NCBI RefSeq assembly: GCF_003945595.2
Contig: NW_024104316.1
Coordinates: 372,001 to 436,000 of the forward strand
Direction: 5' to 3'
DNA: 64,000 nucleotides
Source of the DNA: Pipra filicauda
Taxonomy: Eukaryota; Chordata; Aves; Passeriformes; Pipridae
Part shown: positions 33,801 through 46,981 of the stretch, in pieces
Layout of the letters: every line of letters begins with the position of its first letter
Numbering within the stretch: position 1 is the stretch's first letter
The notes under the pieces: model-generated
The model's input: only the letters and a program-made list of their open reading frames with translations
The model's database searches: none
Told to the model about the DNA's origin: nothing
Made by a program: the position numbers and the translations under genes

Positions 33801-36800
33801 AGTGATGGTCACCAGGCAGCACCCTGGAGATGGCACATGGGTGCACAGAGCACATCCCCAGCACTTGGGCAGGGACCAGGCAGCTGAGGACTCCATGAGT
33901 GTCCCCTTCCGAGAGCTGGAAGTGACATGAAGTCACCACGGAAGTGATGCTCCACCAGCCTCTGCGCCGCCGCCTCGCGCCGGGGCCAGGGGGCAGCTGC
34001 ACCAAGGACCACCCCACTAAGCACCACAGTTCTCTGCCAGCACAGCACCTGCACCAAAGGCCTGGAGGCCACAGCACCAGCAGAATGAGGCCGGAACCTG
34101 CTTCCCCTTGCAGAAGGAAACGGCGCCGGCTGCACGGGCAGAGGCAGGAGCCAAGGCCCACCACAGCCCTGCTGCCCAGGCAGGACTCAAGAACCCCCCG
34201 ATGGTGCTGGGCTATTGTGTAGTGTGAGGGCTGACACGAGCAGGGACACACGTAGGCAGGAAAGAGTAAAGCACTTAAGCTGTCTCATTTGCCAGCTTTG
34301 AAAAAGCCAGCATACTTCCTCCTGAGTCAAGGCTGCGGGAAGGTGGGAGAGCACAAAGGACATGTCCAGGGTGGAAACCAGACATCCCACCTTCCTGTGC
34401 ATGGAAGGGAGGCAGGGACAGGGGATGCCAGTGAGCCAGCCCCAGATGACAGCCAAGCAGAGGATGTGGCCAGGATGGGACATTTCTGGATGGCAGTGCT
34501 TGGAAAGAAAACCAATAATTTCTGATGCCTTGGCAGAGGTATCCCTATCCCATCCCACCATTTCCTTGCGGATTGAGTCAATTCAGCTGGCTGAGAAGGG
34601 AGAAAATAAATGTTTGTAATGTGAAAGCAGCACCCCAAAGAGAAGTTGCTTCTCTGCAAGGCCAGGTTTTGCAAGGTCTAAGAAGAGCTGTCCCTGGTGT
34701 GCAGTGGCTCCTGGCAAAGTCCCCACGTGGCAGGTGTCTGCTGTCAGGTGGCCACACACCACCCAAGAGTGGCAGGGACATGCCACGGAACGTGAAGCTG
34801 GCCAAGGCCAGCACTGTCCCAACGCTCGAGGCGTTGTGTTTTGGAGACACCTCTGTCCATTCCCACCCCATTTAAGCCATGAAGAGGAGACACAGCAGCA
34901 AAGAAAAGGCATTGGGGCTCCAGGTGGGATGTGGGTAAGTCACTGGGGCCGGAGGGATGCAGGACATGGATGCAGGACAGGATGCTGGACGGCATCATGC
35001 CGCAGCAGCCCAAGGCTGGCTTGCTGCAAGCTGGGAGGCAGAGCTATTTTTTTTTTAGCCAGCTGGGTTCTTATGGGGGCGGTGGGGGAGGATGGGAAGA
35101 AGGAGAACAGATTGCAATTCTGGGGCTGAGGAAAGCTGGAGAGTTGGAAAGGAACAGGAGACACAGGAGAGGGAACCCCACAGGGACATTCGCTCCAGAG
35201 CACCCAAAGCTACAGATCCTCAGCAGACAGACACATCAAAGCCCTTAAAAACACCTCCAGCACAGTCCATAGCCATTGAGAAGTGGGATGGCAAAGAGGC
35301 CTGGCTATGTGGTGGCAGGTTGTCCAGAGCCACCCTCCTTGCACACACATCCTCAGGGAAAGTGTGCAAACTGCCTCTGAACTCCAAGCACCCCACCGTG
35401 CCTGTTATTGAGCATTGCCCCTTTCATGGGCTGCAATTTTTGAACAAAAGTACCTACACTAAGGCCAGAGAGCATCTCCCTCCTATAGCCTAGGCTATGC
35501 TGCAGGATCAGTTCCCCCAGATCTGGATGAGAAAGGCAACTTCACGGGGTCACCTTGTCTTCCAGAGAGCCCTAGTTTACCACAGAAATACTCCCCCAGC
35601 TGCTGGGAACAGGTTTCATAAGGAAGAGTGTGTAGCCCAAAGCTAATTTTAGCAACCCAGAGAAGAGCAAAGTTAAGCAGAGGGGTTCTGGGTGACATCC
35701 CAGAGAAGGCATTAACACCTCCAGCTCCTGCTGTCGGGCTGCAGGGCTCAGATTTACCAAGTTACAAGTTCATCCAGGGCTTCTGCTAGTCACAAAACTG
35801 GCCTTCCCACCTCTGGTTTTCAAATTCACTGCCCAGTGAGGACAGGGATCCTATAGGATCCTTGGGAATTTCCAAAGAGTTTGCCTGTGTGCCTGTGTTT
35901 TTTTCCTCCCAAACATTTCTTGTATGAAGCAGGAAGCCCTGCTGCAGGAAGGAATCACCCACAAGATGCACAAGGAGCCAACAGGACAACAGGGGGGTCC
36001 CGGGAGCTGAAATGAAGGAGCGCAGGGGATCCTCTGGAGCACAGCGGGACACAGCAATTTGGAAACGAGAACAGAAAGGGAGAGATTTGGACACTTTGGC
36101 TCGGCAGAGGCTGGGAGGGAGCAGCGAGGCAACGTCACGCGGGGACTGGCGGGGTGAGTCACTTCTGACTAAGCCATCCATGGGGTCCCCGCTGCCAGGA
36201 TCCAGCACTGCGGAGCTGCCAGAGGAATTCCCGCTTTCGGGAAGGCTGAAATGCAGAAGCCTGACCTGAGCCACTCCCAAACACAACTGGATCCAACCCC
36301 ACGGGGTGATCTCCCTCCTGACCCCCGGGTTTTTCCAAAGCAGAAGACTTGTGCTTTGATGCTGCCGAGGCTCCGTCACGCCTCAGCTTCGGCTGATCCT
36401 GCTGGGGGGATGGAGGGACACTCCAGAGGCACATGATGACATGCCCTGGCTTTGTGACGCTGGGAGCAGAGCCCAGCACGGATGGCACCCACGCACCCGC
36501 TCCTGCCAGGAAGCAATCCCACCCCACTCCTGGGACACCTCCTCCACAGGCATCCCACGGCAGCACCGCACGAACAGAGTGGTGCAAGGTCTCTTTGTGC
36601 CTGGGCCATGGTGGCAGGGTCACTGGGGCAACTGGGTCTCATCAGCGTGAGACCTCCAGGCCCTGCATGGAAAGAACGACGTGCTGCTTTTCGGGGTAGA
36701 AAAAGGGCAATTTTTATGTAGTGGGCAGCAAACAGAGCACAAAAGGCACACAGAGCTGCACCCACAGGCAGTGCATGGCTGGGAAACGCTCGTGGTCAGT

Positions 36801-39800
36801 TCACACTGGGTGTTTCTGCAGAAAGACAGAAAAAGTTTGAAATTTTTCCACCACTGGAAAGAAAAAATCTTCATGAAGAGCATGCTGCAGAGCAAACCCT
36901 AACCTCACCTGCCCCTCACGTGGTAGGAAGGGCTGCACAGTACAGAGCATCTCCCAGCTCCCCAGGAGGGACTGTGATTGCTGAGGGATGCCCAGTGAAT
37001 GCTCCAGGAGAGCAGGAAGGGGAAAAAGAAGGGTGCAAAGCTGCAGGATGATCACACCTCTCTGCTGTGCATACTACAAGAGGGGAGGGATGCTCGACAG
37101 CACCAAGCTGCCTGAACAGGCAGCATGAGCTCCCCTTCGACAGCCAGAGGCAAGAGATTTGTGAGACAGATCCATGCTGGGAATGGGGCTACACCACTCC
37201 AGAGCTTCCCAGCTGCCTTTGCAGCATGGAGGCGGCTGGCAGACAGAGCCAGCTTTCTGCAGCTCTGGGAGCCGAACCTCTGAGACACAAAGCATGGCAT
37301 CTCAGAGGAATGAACCCCTCAGCAAGCGGCAGGTCTGCCCACACTGGATCCTGCCAGCGGAGGCAGGAGGGGCTGCACACTGTGCCACAGGCAGGAAAAA
37401 CCCTGCCTGGCCGTACCACCTTCTCTGTCCCTTTGCTTCAACACGTGCCACCCTCCAGCATGAGAAGGGCTCCTGTCTTGCAGACAGGAGCAGGAGGGAG
37501 ACAGTGGGGCTGCAGATGACAAAAATCCCAGCTGTGGGATTTGAAGGTCTCTCTTCCCCATCCGAAAAGGCAACACACAGAGGAGCAGATTCCCCTGATT
37601 CCCAGAGCTGGGTAGGGCCTTGTGAAGCAGTGTCCTCCCAGGAAACATTCACCCAGGACCAGTTGCAGGTTGTCATCTGCTTTGTACCTGTCTACAGGGA
37701 GCAAAAAGAAATCAAAGGCATCTACAACCACCCTCTGAAGGGTAAGATCGAGGCAAATAGCAGACCCCAAGGGCTATGAAATCAGTGATGTAATAACTAA
37801 GCAGATGGACAATAGGTTCAAATCAGCAAGATCTGACTGGGAATCACCTGAAACACTGAGGCAGCTCAGGCAGAGTGCTCAGCCTCATCCCGTCCTGCTC
37901 AGCACCAGCTTCACAGAGGGCTCCTCCAAAACTGATCTCTGCCCATACCGACTCAACCTCCCTGCAGATGGTAATTTAAGCCATCTGCCCAGAGCCAAAC
38001 CCCCCTCCTTTTCCCCGGCTACAGATGTACAGGCCTTGGATGGATGGATTGAAAGGTGGATCTAATTCCCCTGCAGCGCTTCTGATGAAGCACAGTTCCA
38101 TCGCCTTGTAGGAAGAGCTCCCAAATTAATTACTGCAATTACCCTGGCTGCAGGAGAAACTGCAGGTTCTCCCCTCACTGGTGACAAAGGCTTCCCTAAA
38201 AAACAATCCCCCAAACGCCTACCACCCCAAGCTGTAATGCAATCATCCAGGAAGAGCAGAGCCCCCAACACCACCCTCGAATCGATGAGCTGTGAGGAGA
38301 GAAACACGCAGTCATGGCCCAGGGGAGAAGGGAGCCAGCCACCTTTCCAGGCAGCAACAGGCAAAGCTGCACAGAGGACATGGAAATGCCAGTGACCCCA
38401 TCCTGGTAGGAAATAAAAATGCTGGGCAGTGATGTGGGACAGGGTCAGCATCACTCGGTTCTCCTGCCTGACTGCTGCTTTCCCTCTCTTGTGTTGCAGG
38501 CAGCTGGCCTCTAAAAATACCCACTGTTGCCATGCCGTCCTGCCTGCTAGGGCCAGGAAACAGCTCTGAGCAGCTTTCAGTTCCATTCTTCATCTGTGCC
38601 GCTGTGCTTCCCTCACCAGGACCTGTCCCAGCCCCTTTTCTGTGCCTGCCAGGTGACAGTCTCTCAGGAACCATGGTCATAACTCGACAGACTCAACCAG
38701 CCAAGGGTGCTAACTGGGGAAATAAAGCCCTGGGAAATTTCTGCTAAGGCAGAAAGGTAAATATTTCCACAGCATCTCTCTGCTCCTCTACGAAGTGCCA
38801 CAAGACCACTGCACAACACACACAGCCTTGCTTCATGCCACTGATGGGGGGCCCACAGCTGCACGAGTGTGCACAAGCACAGAGTCATGAATTTTCCAAG
38901 CTAATTCAGCCCACAACAGCAGGGCCAACCTGCTGCCAATGCTGGCCAGCTCAGGTCCATAGGGAAGGAGGGGAGAGAAGAGTCAGCTCCACCTCACAGG
39001 AGCACTGCAGCCTCTCCAATGGCAAGGCACCATCCCCACTGGCAAAATACACCTTGTATGGAACACCCCCAGCTGCCCATAGACCCGTTGTGGGGGCCTG
39101 GGGAAGGGAACCAGCGCTGAGCTATGCCTCTGTCCCAGCTCAGATGGTGCACATGGCACAAACCTGGCACCACAGGGGCACTGGGACCACAGCAGGGAGC
39201 CCCAGTGGACCGAGCCCTGTGTCAGCAGCGCAGAGATCAGCCACAAAGGCCTGCCTCCTGGCTGCCTGGTTCCTCCGTCCACCCTCCTCACACCCCAGGC
39301 TGCACGGGACCCACAGCGGGTTGGAAAGCTAAACCATGACACGAGAGAAGCAGCCCCTGTTCCCCACGACAGGCACTCCCCCCGCCCCTGCCTGCAGCCT
39401 GGCAGGGCAGGAAACCCACCAGCAGTCAGGCTCTGCCCACGGGAAATGCTGTGCAACGGCACGAGAAGAGGCCCCAGGCAGCAGAGCTTCCTGCAGCTGC
39501 ACCTCCAACAGCACCCCACAAAAAGCACCGAGCCTGCAAGGGACAGTAGGAGCATCCCTGGGGGTTCCCAAGCCCCCAGAGGGTTTACCCACATTTAAAA
39601 CCTGCCTGGTGGGACTGGTGCAGGAGAGACATTTAAGGCCCAGCTTTAACCACTCTTGCTCTACCTGACATAAAAAATGGGTCTGTCTCTACAGAGAGAG
39701 GCTTGTTATACCCCAACATACAGCCATGCCAGAGCAGGTGGGTAAAATGCTCTGCACCAGGGCCTGCTGCTTTCCAGCATTACTTGGCTGCTCAGGTGTA

Positions 39801-42800
39801 TCATCTCTGAGCCCTTATGATTTCAGTCTTCAAGAGAACCAGAAGAAAGCCAAGTCACATTTATTCAAAACCAAGCATTAGGCACATCTGGAGCTTTGGT
39901 GTACCAGCAGCAGATAACAACGAGATGCACCTCGTGGTTGCCCACCAGCTGCTTGGGATGCCATGGGACTGGTCCCTGCAAAGGGAATTCATCCAGAGAG
40001 CTCTTTGCTGCCTGTCTGATCTGTCACACAGGAGATTACACTGGAGGGGAAAAAAAAAAAGCTTTTTTTTTTTTCCCTCCCCTCCTCCAAAGTGGGTTTT
40101 TCTCTCTCCCTGCGCTTCTCTTGAAATTAATTTTCAGCATTTAGCAGCATTTTCCCATGACTCTCCACGGCCGCCTTGGCCAGGCGCCAGCCTTATACTG
40201 CTCCTCCACCAAAGATGTCTGTATCTGATTGATCCTCCGGCCAGCAAACGAGAGAGAGGGAAAGAGAGAGAGGAGAGGAACCCTAATAGCACATTAATAA
40301 ATAAGAGAATCCTTTACGGTTATTCCAGTCATCGGAACAAACAGCAAAACAAACCAGCATGGGATAAACTTACGTCACGGGCTGGGAAGACAATCCTGGC
40401 TGGGAAATGGGTCAGCCCAGGAGCACAAGAGCATCATTCCCAGCATCTCTGGGATATACGTAAGCGGAAGGGGGAGAGGGCACCCAGCTACCCCACGCTG
40501 ATTTATGCACAGGTTTAGAGAGGAGAGTGCCCAGCCAAGCCAGTTAATGTGCACAGCAATTAGTGCCTCTCTCCTGGGCAAGGCAGCTGAGAGCTCAGAG
40601 GGCACTAGAGAGACAGCCAGTGCTCACTCTGGCTGTGGAGACTGAGGATGACCATAGCCACCACCAGCTCCTCACGCACAGCGCTGACGTTGGCACACTC
40701 CAACTTCATCTCGGGGTCTGGTGTGCCTTAGAGCTGCCTTCGAGTCTTCTGGTGTTCAGCACTTCACCCTTCCAAGGCAGCTGCTGCCTCTTCCCCCTGT
40801 CCCGGGTGTATGCTGCCTTGGCAGCTGGCTCAGAGAAGGCAGAAGCAGAAGAGCTGGAGAGCCCAATAGCTGAATATCATCAGCATGGGGAGTCATCAGG
40901 ATCGCTCCTGCACCCAATTCCCAAATGATCTGCAGGCCTGGCGATGATGCAGGCGCTCAATTCGGCTGCCAGACAGTCACCAGCACCAAACCCACAAAAA
41001 GGTGGTTTGAGGACAGTCATCTTTGGAAATTTCCACTAGCAAAAATAGTTCCTGCAGACCCTGGGGTACCCTTCCCCTGGCCTAGCTCCTGGAAGTGGGT
41101 AGGGAAGCATACGTGTTGTCTGCATGTTGAAAAATTCACAGAATCATAGAATAGCCCAAGTTGGAAGGGACCCACAAAGATCATCGAGTCCAACTCCTGG
41201 CCCTGCACAGGACAACCCCAAGAACCATATCACGTCCCTGAGAGCGTTGTCCAAATGTTTCCTGAACCCTGCCAGGCTCTATGCCATGATCACTGCCCTG
41301 GGGAGTGTGTTCTGGTGCCTGACCACCTTCTGGGTGAAAAACGTTTTCCTAATATCCAACCTAACCCTCCCCTGGCACAGCTCCAGCAGTTCCCTCGGGT
41401 CCTGTCACTGGTCACAGAGAGCAGAGAAGCTGCAGCCCGTGGTGAGCTCTGCCCTCAGTCTCTTTTCCAGGCTGAGCAGACCAAATGCCCTCAGCCTCCC
41501 CTCCAGACCCTTCACCATCCTCATGGCCCTCCTTTGGACACTCTCTAATAGCTTAATGTGTTTCTCATATTGTGGTGCCCAAAGCTGCACACAAGACTCA
41601 AGGTGAAGCTGCACCAGTGCAGAGCAGAGCAGGACAATCACCTCCCTCGACCGGCTGGCGATGCCGTGCCCGATGCACCCCAGGACACAGTTGGCCCTTT
41701 TGGCTGCCAGGGCACACTGGTGACAAGTTGGTGTCAGGAAAGTCAGGGCTGAGAAGTAACTCCCTCCAGCAGCTTCCAGGCACCAGCAAGAAAAGGCTCG
41801 TGACTTGAAGCTATCAGGGTACAGCAAGGGTTCACCACAGAGAGGCCTCTCCCCAGTTCATCCTCCAAACAACTCCTATTTCCTATCCCATACTCTAGAG
41901 TTGGATGGAAGAGCATTTCCAGCTTCTTTTGTTCTCTAACTCTGCCTGAAGAAGGCCCCAGCCCAGCACCACCCTGGCTGCCACCTCTGCACCAAAAACC
42001 TTTCCATCTCCCCCAGGTTGGGCCCTCCTGCTCCAGGAAAGCGCTGCCAAGAACGCAGCAGCTCATTTGGCAAAGAAGACCTCCTGATATTGGTGCCACC
42101 AGCATCCAGGGCAAACAGCCTGCTTTGTCGGTACACAGAAAGCCTGTGACATTCCTGGTGACACTGTACAGAAGGATGAGCTAGGCATTTCCTTGGGCTA
42201 GCCAGCAGACAAGAAGATATGGATTTATTAGAGCTTCAAACACTCAAGGGCTTTGGGTGATGAGTGGGATTTCCAGATAAACTTTAAGCTACTTACAGCC
42301 TCTGCAAACTCCCTGAGATCTTCTGATGAAGATGAGTAACACGAGTGATACTAAGAGAACCACACAAAGCTGGAGACATGCAGCATTAAACCACACATCT
42401 CCCTCTTCTGCCTTCTTCCCACTAGCCTTGGCTTTACCGAGTCTAGTGGTTACAAAGCTAAGAGACAGGGTCAAGTGCTACAAGCAAACTCCAAAGTTGC
42501 ACAAGATGTTTTGTCATCTTCCACTCAGAGGCCAGGAAGTGGATCTCAGGAACCCTGGGCAGACAGGGAAATCCCAGAGCAGTTTCAGGTGGCGCTGGAA
42601 CAGTGACATCACTGGTGTGTATGGTGGACACGCCTGGGAAAATCCCCTCCAGGAAACAGCATTCACTTACCCAGGGAGGTGCTGTCCACTCAGAGGGAGG
42701 GACAAGCTCCACCACAAAGGTCAGGGCCCTTTGCCCACTGCATTTGGAAGACACATGTAGGCTTTGCTGTTCATTAGAGTAGCAGTTCTTCTCCCCCGGT

Positions 42801-45800
42801 CCTGGTAAGGGCTAGAGACCATCAGTATCTAACTGCTCCTGCCATCCCGGCAGCCGCAGTAGTGTCCAGAGGGATTCAGCAATGGGTTCCCCTCAGCCTC
42901 TGCACAGGCTTCCCCTCTCCCCCCCCCAGGCACACCTAGCTCTTCTGCAGGCCTTCAACTGCAGAGAGGGGAAGGAGTGACACCAGCCAGGGAAAAGACC
43001 TCAGCCTGCCCCAGCTCACTCCTTGGGGTCCCTGCTGAGGGGCCAGAGGAGCCATGAAGCAGCTGGAGAGGCACAAAAACCCAGAAAAAGGGGGCGGCGA
43101 GGTGCCCAGCCTATCCGTGTGCTCCGTTATTGCAGCCACGCTGCCGCCACCACAGCACCTTATCAGGGCCGTTAAGCCAAGGCTCCTTGCTGTCCCACTG
43201 AGGTCCCCACAGAGTCCATGCTGCACTTTGAGGCTCCCAGCTCATCCCCCAAACCCAAATGCTCCTGGAAGAACAAGCCCATGAACACGACCTTCCCCAC
43301 ACGCAGAGATCGACACCATCCAGGTATCCAGAAAGGGGCTGGCAGGGCAAGAAGCCACCCTCCAGCCCTGTTAGCCACAGAGTTTGGGGGGCTCCTCTCC
43401 TTGGTAATACAGCAACTCAGGCAGATCCCCAGGATCCCCAGGCATGCATCCAGCTGAGTGGGTTTGGTGCGTCGGCGCGTCCCCTCATCCCCACCCTCGA
43501 GTCATCCTTCCAAAGGAGCAGGACAGTCACGCGCAGCAATGTCAAAGCTCCTCTCCATTTACCAGAGCACTGCTGCTTCAGCACTTTCCAGAGGCTAATG
43601 GAGTGGCTCGGAGCTGCGAGAGGAGCAGGTCGATGGGGAGGCAGGGGGGAAGGAGTGAGTGGCTCCTGACTGCCCTGCTGTAGGTTAACCAGCTGCAGCG
43701 GGAGATTAGCAGGAATTTTAGCAGTCTGGAGGTGGCTTACCTCCCCCTTCCCCTCAGTCTCCAAACCCTCCATTAACTTCTCACACTGAGAGGGAGAGTG
43801 CAAAAGTTTAACATGCTCCGACAAGTTTTCAGGAGGGTTTTTAAGCATCCTCTGCTCATTCTGCTATTAATTAGCAACGAGGAAGAACCTTCGAGGGAGA
43901 GGCTTCGGCAGGGACTGAGTGGCTCTCACTGCTGCCCGCGCACGCTCCGGCACAGCTCAACTGCTCTCAGAGGGCCCCAAAAGAGGCACCAGAGAAATCT
44001 GGTTCTTGCAGCACTTCCCACAGCCCACACTGCAACCTTTCAAGGGCACCAGGTTTAACTTAGCAGCACCGCACTAACTCGCTCGAGTGGCTGAGAACAG
44101 CTTACTCCATTTTGCACCTGGTTTATTTTTATGAACAGGATTTCTGCCCCTCAGCACTGCAGTTTGAGAACTACCATTTAATGTAACTGATACTCTCTGA
44201 CCGACCCCCGTGAGCTGTAACGAGGCTCCAGCACCGGGTGCAGCAGAAGGACCCGTGGCCCTTATTCCCACAGAAGCTTGTGGAATACCTGGAAGGATGC
44301 TGTGCCTTGGTTTCTCTCTGTGTTTAAAAACCAGAGCAGCAGCACAGTCTGTGCAAGGTCACGGAGCAAGAAAGTTTGCAGAAGCTCTTGGTCTCAACTC
44401 CAGCACTGCATGCCAGCCCCTCTCCGTCTGCCAGGGAGGACAGCAAGTATCCGGCTTATCTGGATCAATAGGAATCGTGCCTGGAGTGTTCTGCCACTGA
44501 GGATGCAATGCAAGACATGCAGCTTCAACCTAATGGAGAAGAGCAGCCCCTGGAGACTGGGCAAAAGGGAAAAATCCCAAAATGGAAGCAGGAAAATGGG
44601 CCCCGCAAGCTTCATTTTGCACTTTGTTCTCGTCCACTGGTTCAGTTTCAGGTCCTCCTGAAAATGAGGCATTGTCCCAAGGCATATTATGAAATTCCCA
44701 GACCACGTCATGCAAGGAGAACACTTACAGCATTTGTGAGGGGGACAGGTGGGAGAGAAATCCCAGACTATTCCAGGAAACGCAAGGAGACATCCCTGAA
44801 ATGACTTCCCCTCTAGCCAAGAGGGGAAGAGAGGACCTCCCACCTCTCTCCCTGCACCCAGACAAAACTAGGTCAGTGACACAGCCCTGCTCACAGCCAG
44901 ATCTCCTCTCCAGACACCAGGACACACGGAAGGGTCCAGCGAGGAGGGTGAAGGGGGGTAACCTTTCCTCCTCCCACAGCCTGACACGTTTCCTGCGAGA
45001 CAGCCCAGCCGGCCCCCCAGCCCTGTTAAAGAGGCAGGCAGTTCCTCCTCTGCTTCCTCCCCGGCAACCACATCAGTGCCAGCTGGCTTGAATGAGAAAA
45101 CACGCTTTGGCCTCTGCCTGGCCCTTTATCAGACGAAACAAAGGAAAAAAAATCCCCACACCTCGCTTTCAGAGGCTTTCTCTGCCTCTTTACCAGTTTC
45201 TAAGGCACAGGAACTGCTATACCTGACTGGCACCCCCCGAACACCATCGGAAAGAGGCATGAGGAGCTCAGCCTGGTCTTCAAAACCAAGGGCTTGAGCT
45301 ACAGCACCCACAGACCACCTTCCCGCAAGTCGATGGAGGGGTGGGGTGTGTCACATCCACTGCTTCATGTCCCCGAGCCAAAACACCTCCATTCTAGAAA
45401 GCCTCCTCCCTCCACAGCCCCTTCCTCCCTTGACCTTGACAGAGATGCCAGCCCCGGCGCGCACCCACCCGCCTGCACCAGGCAGGGGATGGGGGTTGGC
45501 ACAACGGGGCTTGACCCGCCGGCCAAGATGGGGGCAGCTCCCCCTTGCCGGATGAACGGCGCCCACCGCCGTCCTCGGGTAGCCGCGGAGGGAAGGGAAG
45601 CCAGGGGAAGGCTCCGGGGAGCCGGCACTCACCGCTGTGCGAGCTGAACCACCGCGGTGCAATGTGGAGGGGCAGCGCGTCGGCCAGCGAGGCCCTGGCG
45701 CCCAGGTACAGCATCCCGTCTCTATGGTGACCGCCTCCCGTCTCCTGGAAACCGTTGCCATGGGCGTACGTGGAGTCGGAGCCCGGACCGCCACCGCCGC

Positions 45801-46077
45801 CGCCCGGGGCCCGCTCGGCCTCCCCCGCCGCCCGCGCCGCCGCCGCGTACAGCCCGAAGGGGACGGCGCCGGCCGCCGCCGGGTCCATGCCCATCCCGGC
45901 CACCGAGCTGACGGAGCGGCTGCGCAGCCCCATCGCGCCGCCGCCGCCGCCCGCCCGGTAATGGCCGAAGGGGGGCGGCCCCCCCCCTCCTCCCGGCGGC
46001 GGCACGGCGCTGTCATCCGTCGACACCCCCGGGAAGGGGCCCCGCGAGCGGGTCGCCGTGCTCTGCTTGCCCCCCAT
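27816..46077 (-). CDS. ZNRF1: ZNRF1 zinc/RING-finger E3 ubiquitin ligase
   Basis: Four coding exons on the minus strand: 45633-46077, 28725-28820, 27961-28066 and 27816-27873 (TGA at 27816-27818). About 234 residues; human is 227. The start MGGKQS has an N-myristoylation glycine, fitting the family's attachment to endosomal and plasma membranes. The N-terminal half is glycine- and serine-rich and ends in the conserved [16 protein letters not shown]. Exon 2 encodes the zinc finger with FKCPIC (residues ~150-155) and the conserved helix [18 protein letters not shown]. Exons 3-4 encode the [17 protein letters not shown] through [18 protein letters not shown]. Family members ubiquitinate substrates such as AKT1 in neurons. 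Intron 1 is 16.8 kb. The extra length versus human comes from glycine and alanine runs in exon 1. Confidence 0.96.
28821..45632 (-). other. ZNRF1: ZNRF1 intron 1
   Basis: A 16.8 kb intron. Apart from the CR1 copy at 41136-41750 I recognise no exon, RNA gene or mobile element. The many open frames are short, overlap on both strands and lack family resemblance. Some stretches are locally AT-rich and look regulatory, for example 30520-30640 with paired ggatagct words, and 31840-31930, but this cannot be shown without comparison to other species. Confidence 0.65.
41136..41750 (-). mobile_element. CR1 3' fragment (minus orientation)
   Basis: It begins with tcacagaatcatagaatagc, the reverse complement of the CR1 3' end, and continues through recognisable ttggaagggaccc, ccaactcctggccctgcac, tctgggtgaaaaacgttttcc and ctttggacactctctaatag. 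About 615 bp including a piece of the reverse transcriptase C-terminus in the minus-strand frame. It is 5'-truncated. Confidence 0.92.
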
Positions 46078-46897
46078 GTGGGCGCCGCCGGGCCGGAGGG
46101 AGCCGAGCGACAGCCCCCCGCGGGGAACGGGGCCGCGCCGCCCCCGCTGGGAGGGCGAGAGGGGGGCGGAAGGAAGCGGGGGGGCGCGGGGAGCTACGGG
46201 CGAAAACCCATCCCCGCCCCAGGCATCCTCCCCCCGCCGGGCCCGCAGGGGCGAGGGCGCCCCGAGTCCGCCGCCGCCGCCGCCGTCACCCCCGGCGGAG
46301 GCCGCCGAGGGCTCCGGGGCCGCGGAGCGGGGAGGGAGCGGCGGGGGAAGGGGGTGGGGGGGGGTGGCCGCCGGCCGGGTCGCTCCGCCCGCCTCGCTGG
46401 TGCCCCGGGGCGCGGCCGGGAGCCGGGCGCGGATCAGCTGCGGCCCATGGGCGGCGGGGGCGGCGGGGGCGGCGCGCCCCGCTCCGCTGCGCTGGGCACG
46501 GCCTCGCTGCGGCCGCCGCCTGGTGCCGGGCGCCGCGCCGGAGACAATAGCGGCCGGCAGCACGCATGCTCCCGCCCCCGGCCCCCCCGGCCCGCCGCCC
46601 TTAACCCCTGCGCCGCCGCCGCCCGGCGCTGCGCTCCCCGCGCCGGCACACCGAGAGCGCCGCCGCCGCGGCGGGCGCTGCCCCGCGGAACGCAGCCCTC
46701 GACCCATCACACACACACACGAACATCTCGCCCCGCGGTGGGGTCGCGACCACCCCCGGGCCGCCGCGGACGGAGCCCCTCGGCGGTGCCGGTCCCGCAG
46801 GCACCCCCCCCCCCGGGCTGTGAGCCCCCCCCGCGGGACGCGCGGTCCCAGTTCACCGGGGCGGGGGCGAGGGGACTGTGCGGGGGTGAGCGGCGGG

Positions 46898-46915
46898 ACT
46901 ACATCTCCCGGCAGC
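46898..46915 (+). promoter_or_regulatory. ZNF143/THAP11-type (SBS) site
   Basis: ACTACATCTCCCGGCAGC matches the ACTACAnnTCCC core bound by ZNF143, common in CpG-island promoters of housekeeping and divergent genes. It is 59 bp upstream of the WDR59 ATG. Confidence 0.6.
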
Positions 46916-46935
46916 TCCCGCGCGGCGCCCCGCAG

Positions 46936-46946
46936 TGCGCAGGCGC
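46936..46946 (+). promoter_or_regulatory. NRF1-type site
   Basis: TGCGCAGGCGC is a close match to the NRF1 palindrome TGCGCATGCGC with one mismatch. It lies 27 bp before the WDR59 start codon. Confidence 0.55.
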
Positions 46947-46969
46947 GGCGCGGCTCGGCCGGGGCGGCC

Positions 46970-46981
46970 CAAGATGGCGGC
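46970..46981 (+). promoter_or_regulatory. WDR59: TISU/YY1 element at the WDR59 start codon
   Basis: CAAGATGGCGGC matches the translation initiator of short 5' UTR consensus (SAASATGGCGGC) exactly and contains a YY1 site. The ATG inside it is the WDR59 start. In known TISU genes transcription starts within a few tens of bases upstream and translation begins without scanning, so a very short 5' UTR is expected here. Confidence 0.65.

Larger units (their letters stand above)
46078..46973. promoter_or_regulatory. Divergent CpG-island promoter of ZNRF1 and WDR59
   Basis: The 896 bp between the two start codons is extremely GC- and CpG-rich, and the island extends into both first exons. The ZNRF1 5' UTR occupies much of the left part. 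Close to WDR59 there are motif matches described separately: ZNF143/SBS, NRF1 and TISU/YY1. A short (CA)n run lies at 46703-46716. There is no TATA box, in keeping with a housekeeping bidirectional promoter. Confidence 0.75.

Noticed and set aside
41405..41827. 140-codon minus-strand frame with reverse-transcriptase-like residues
   Set aside because: It is the broken C-terminal remnant of a CR1 LINE, 5'-truncated and not a functional gene.
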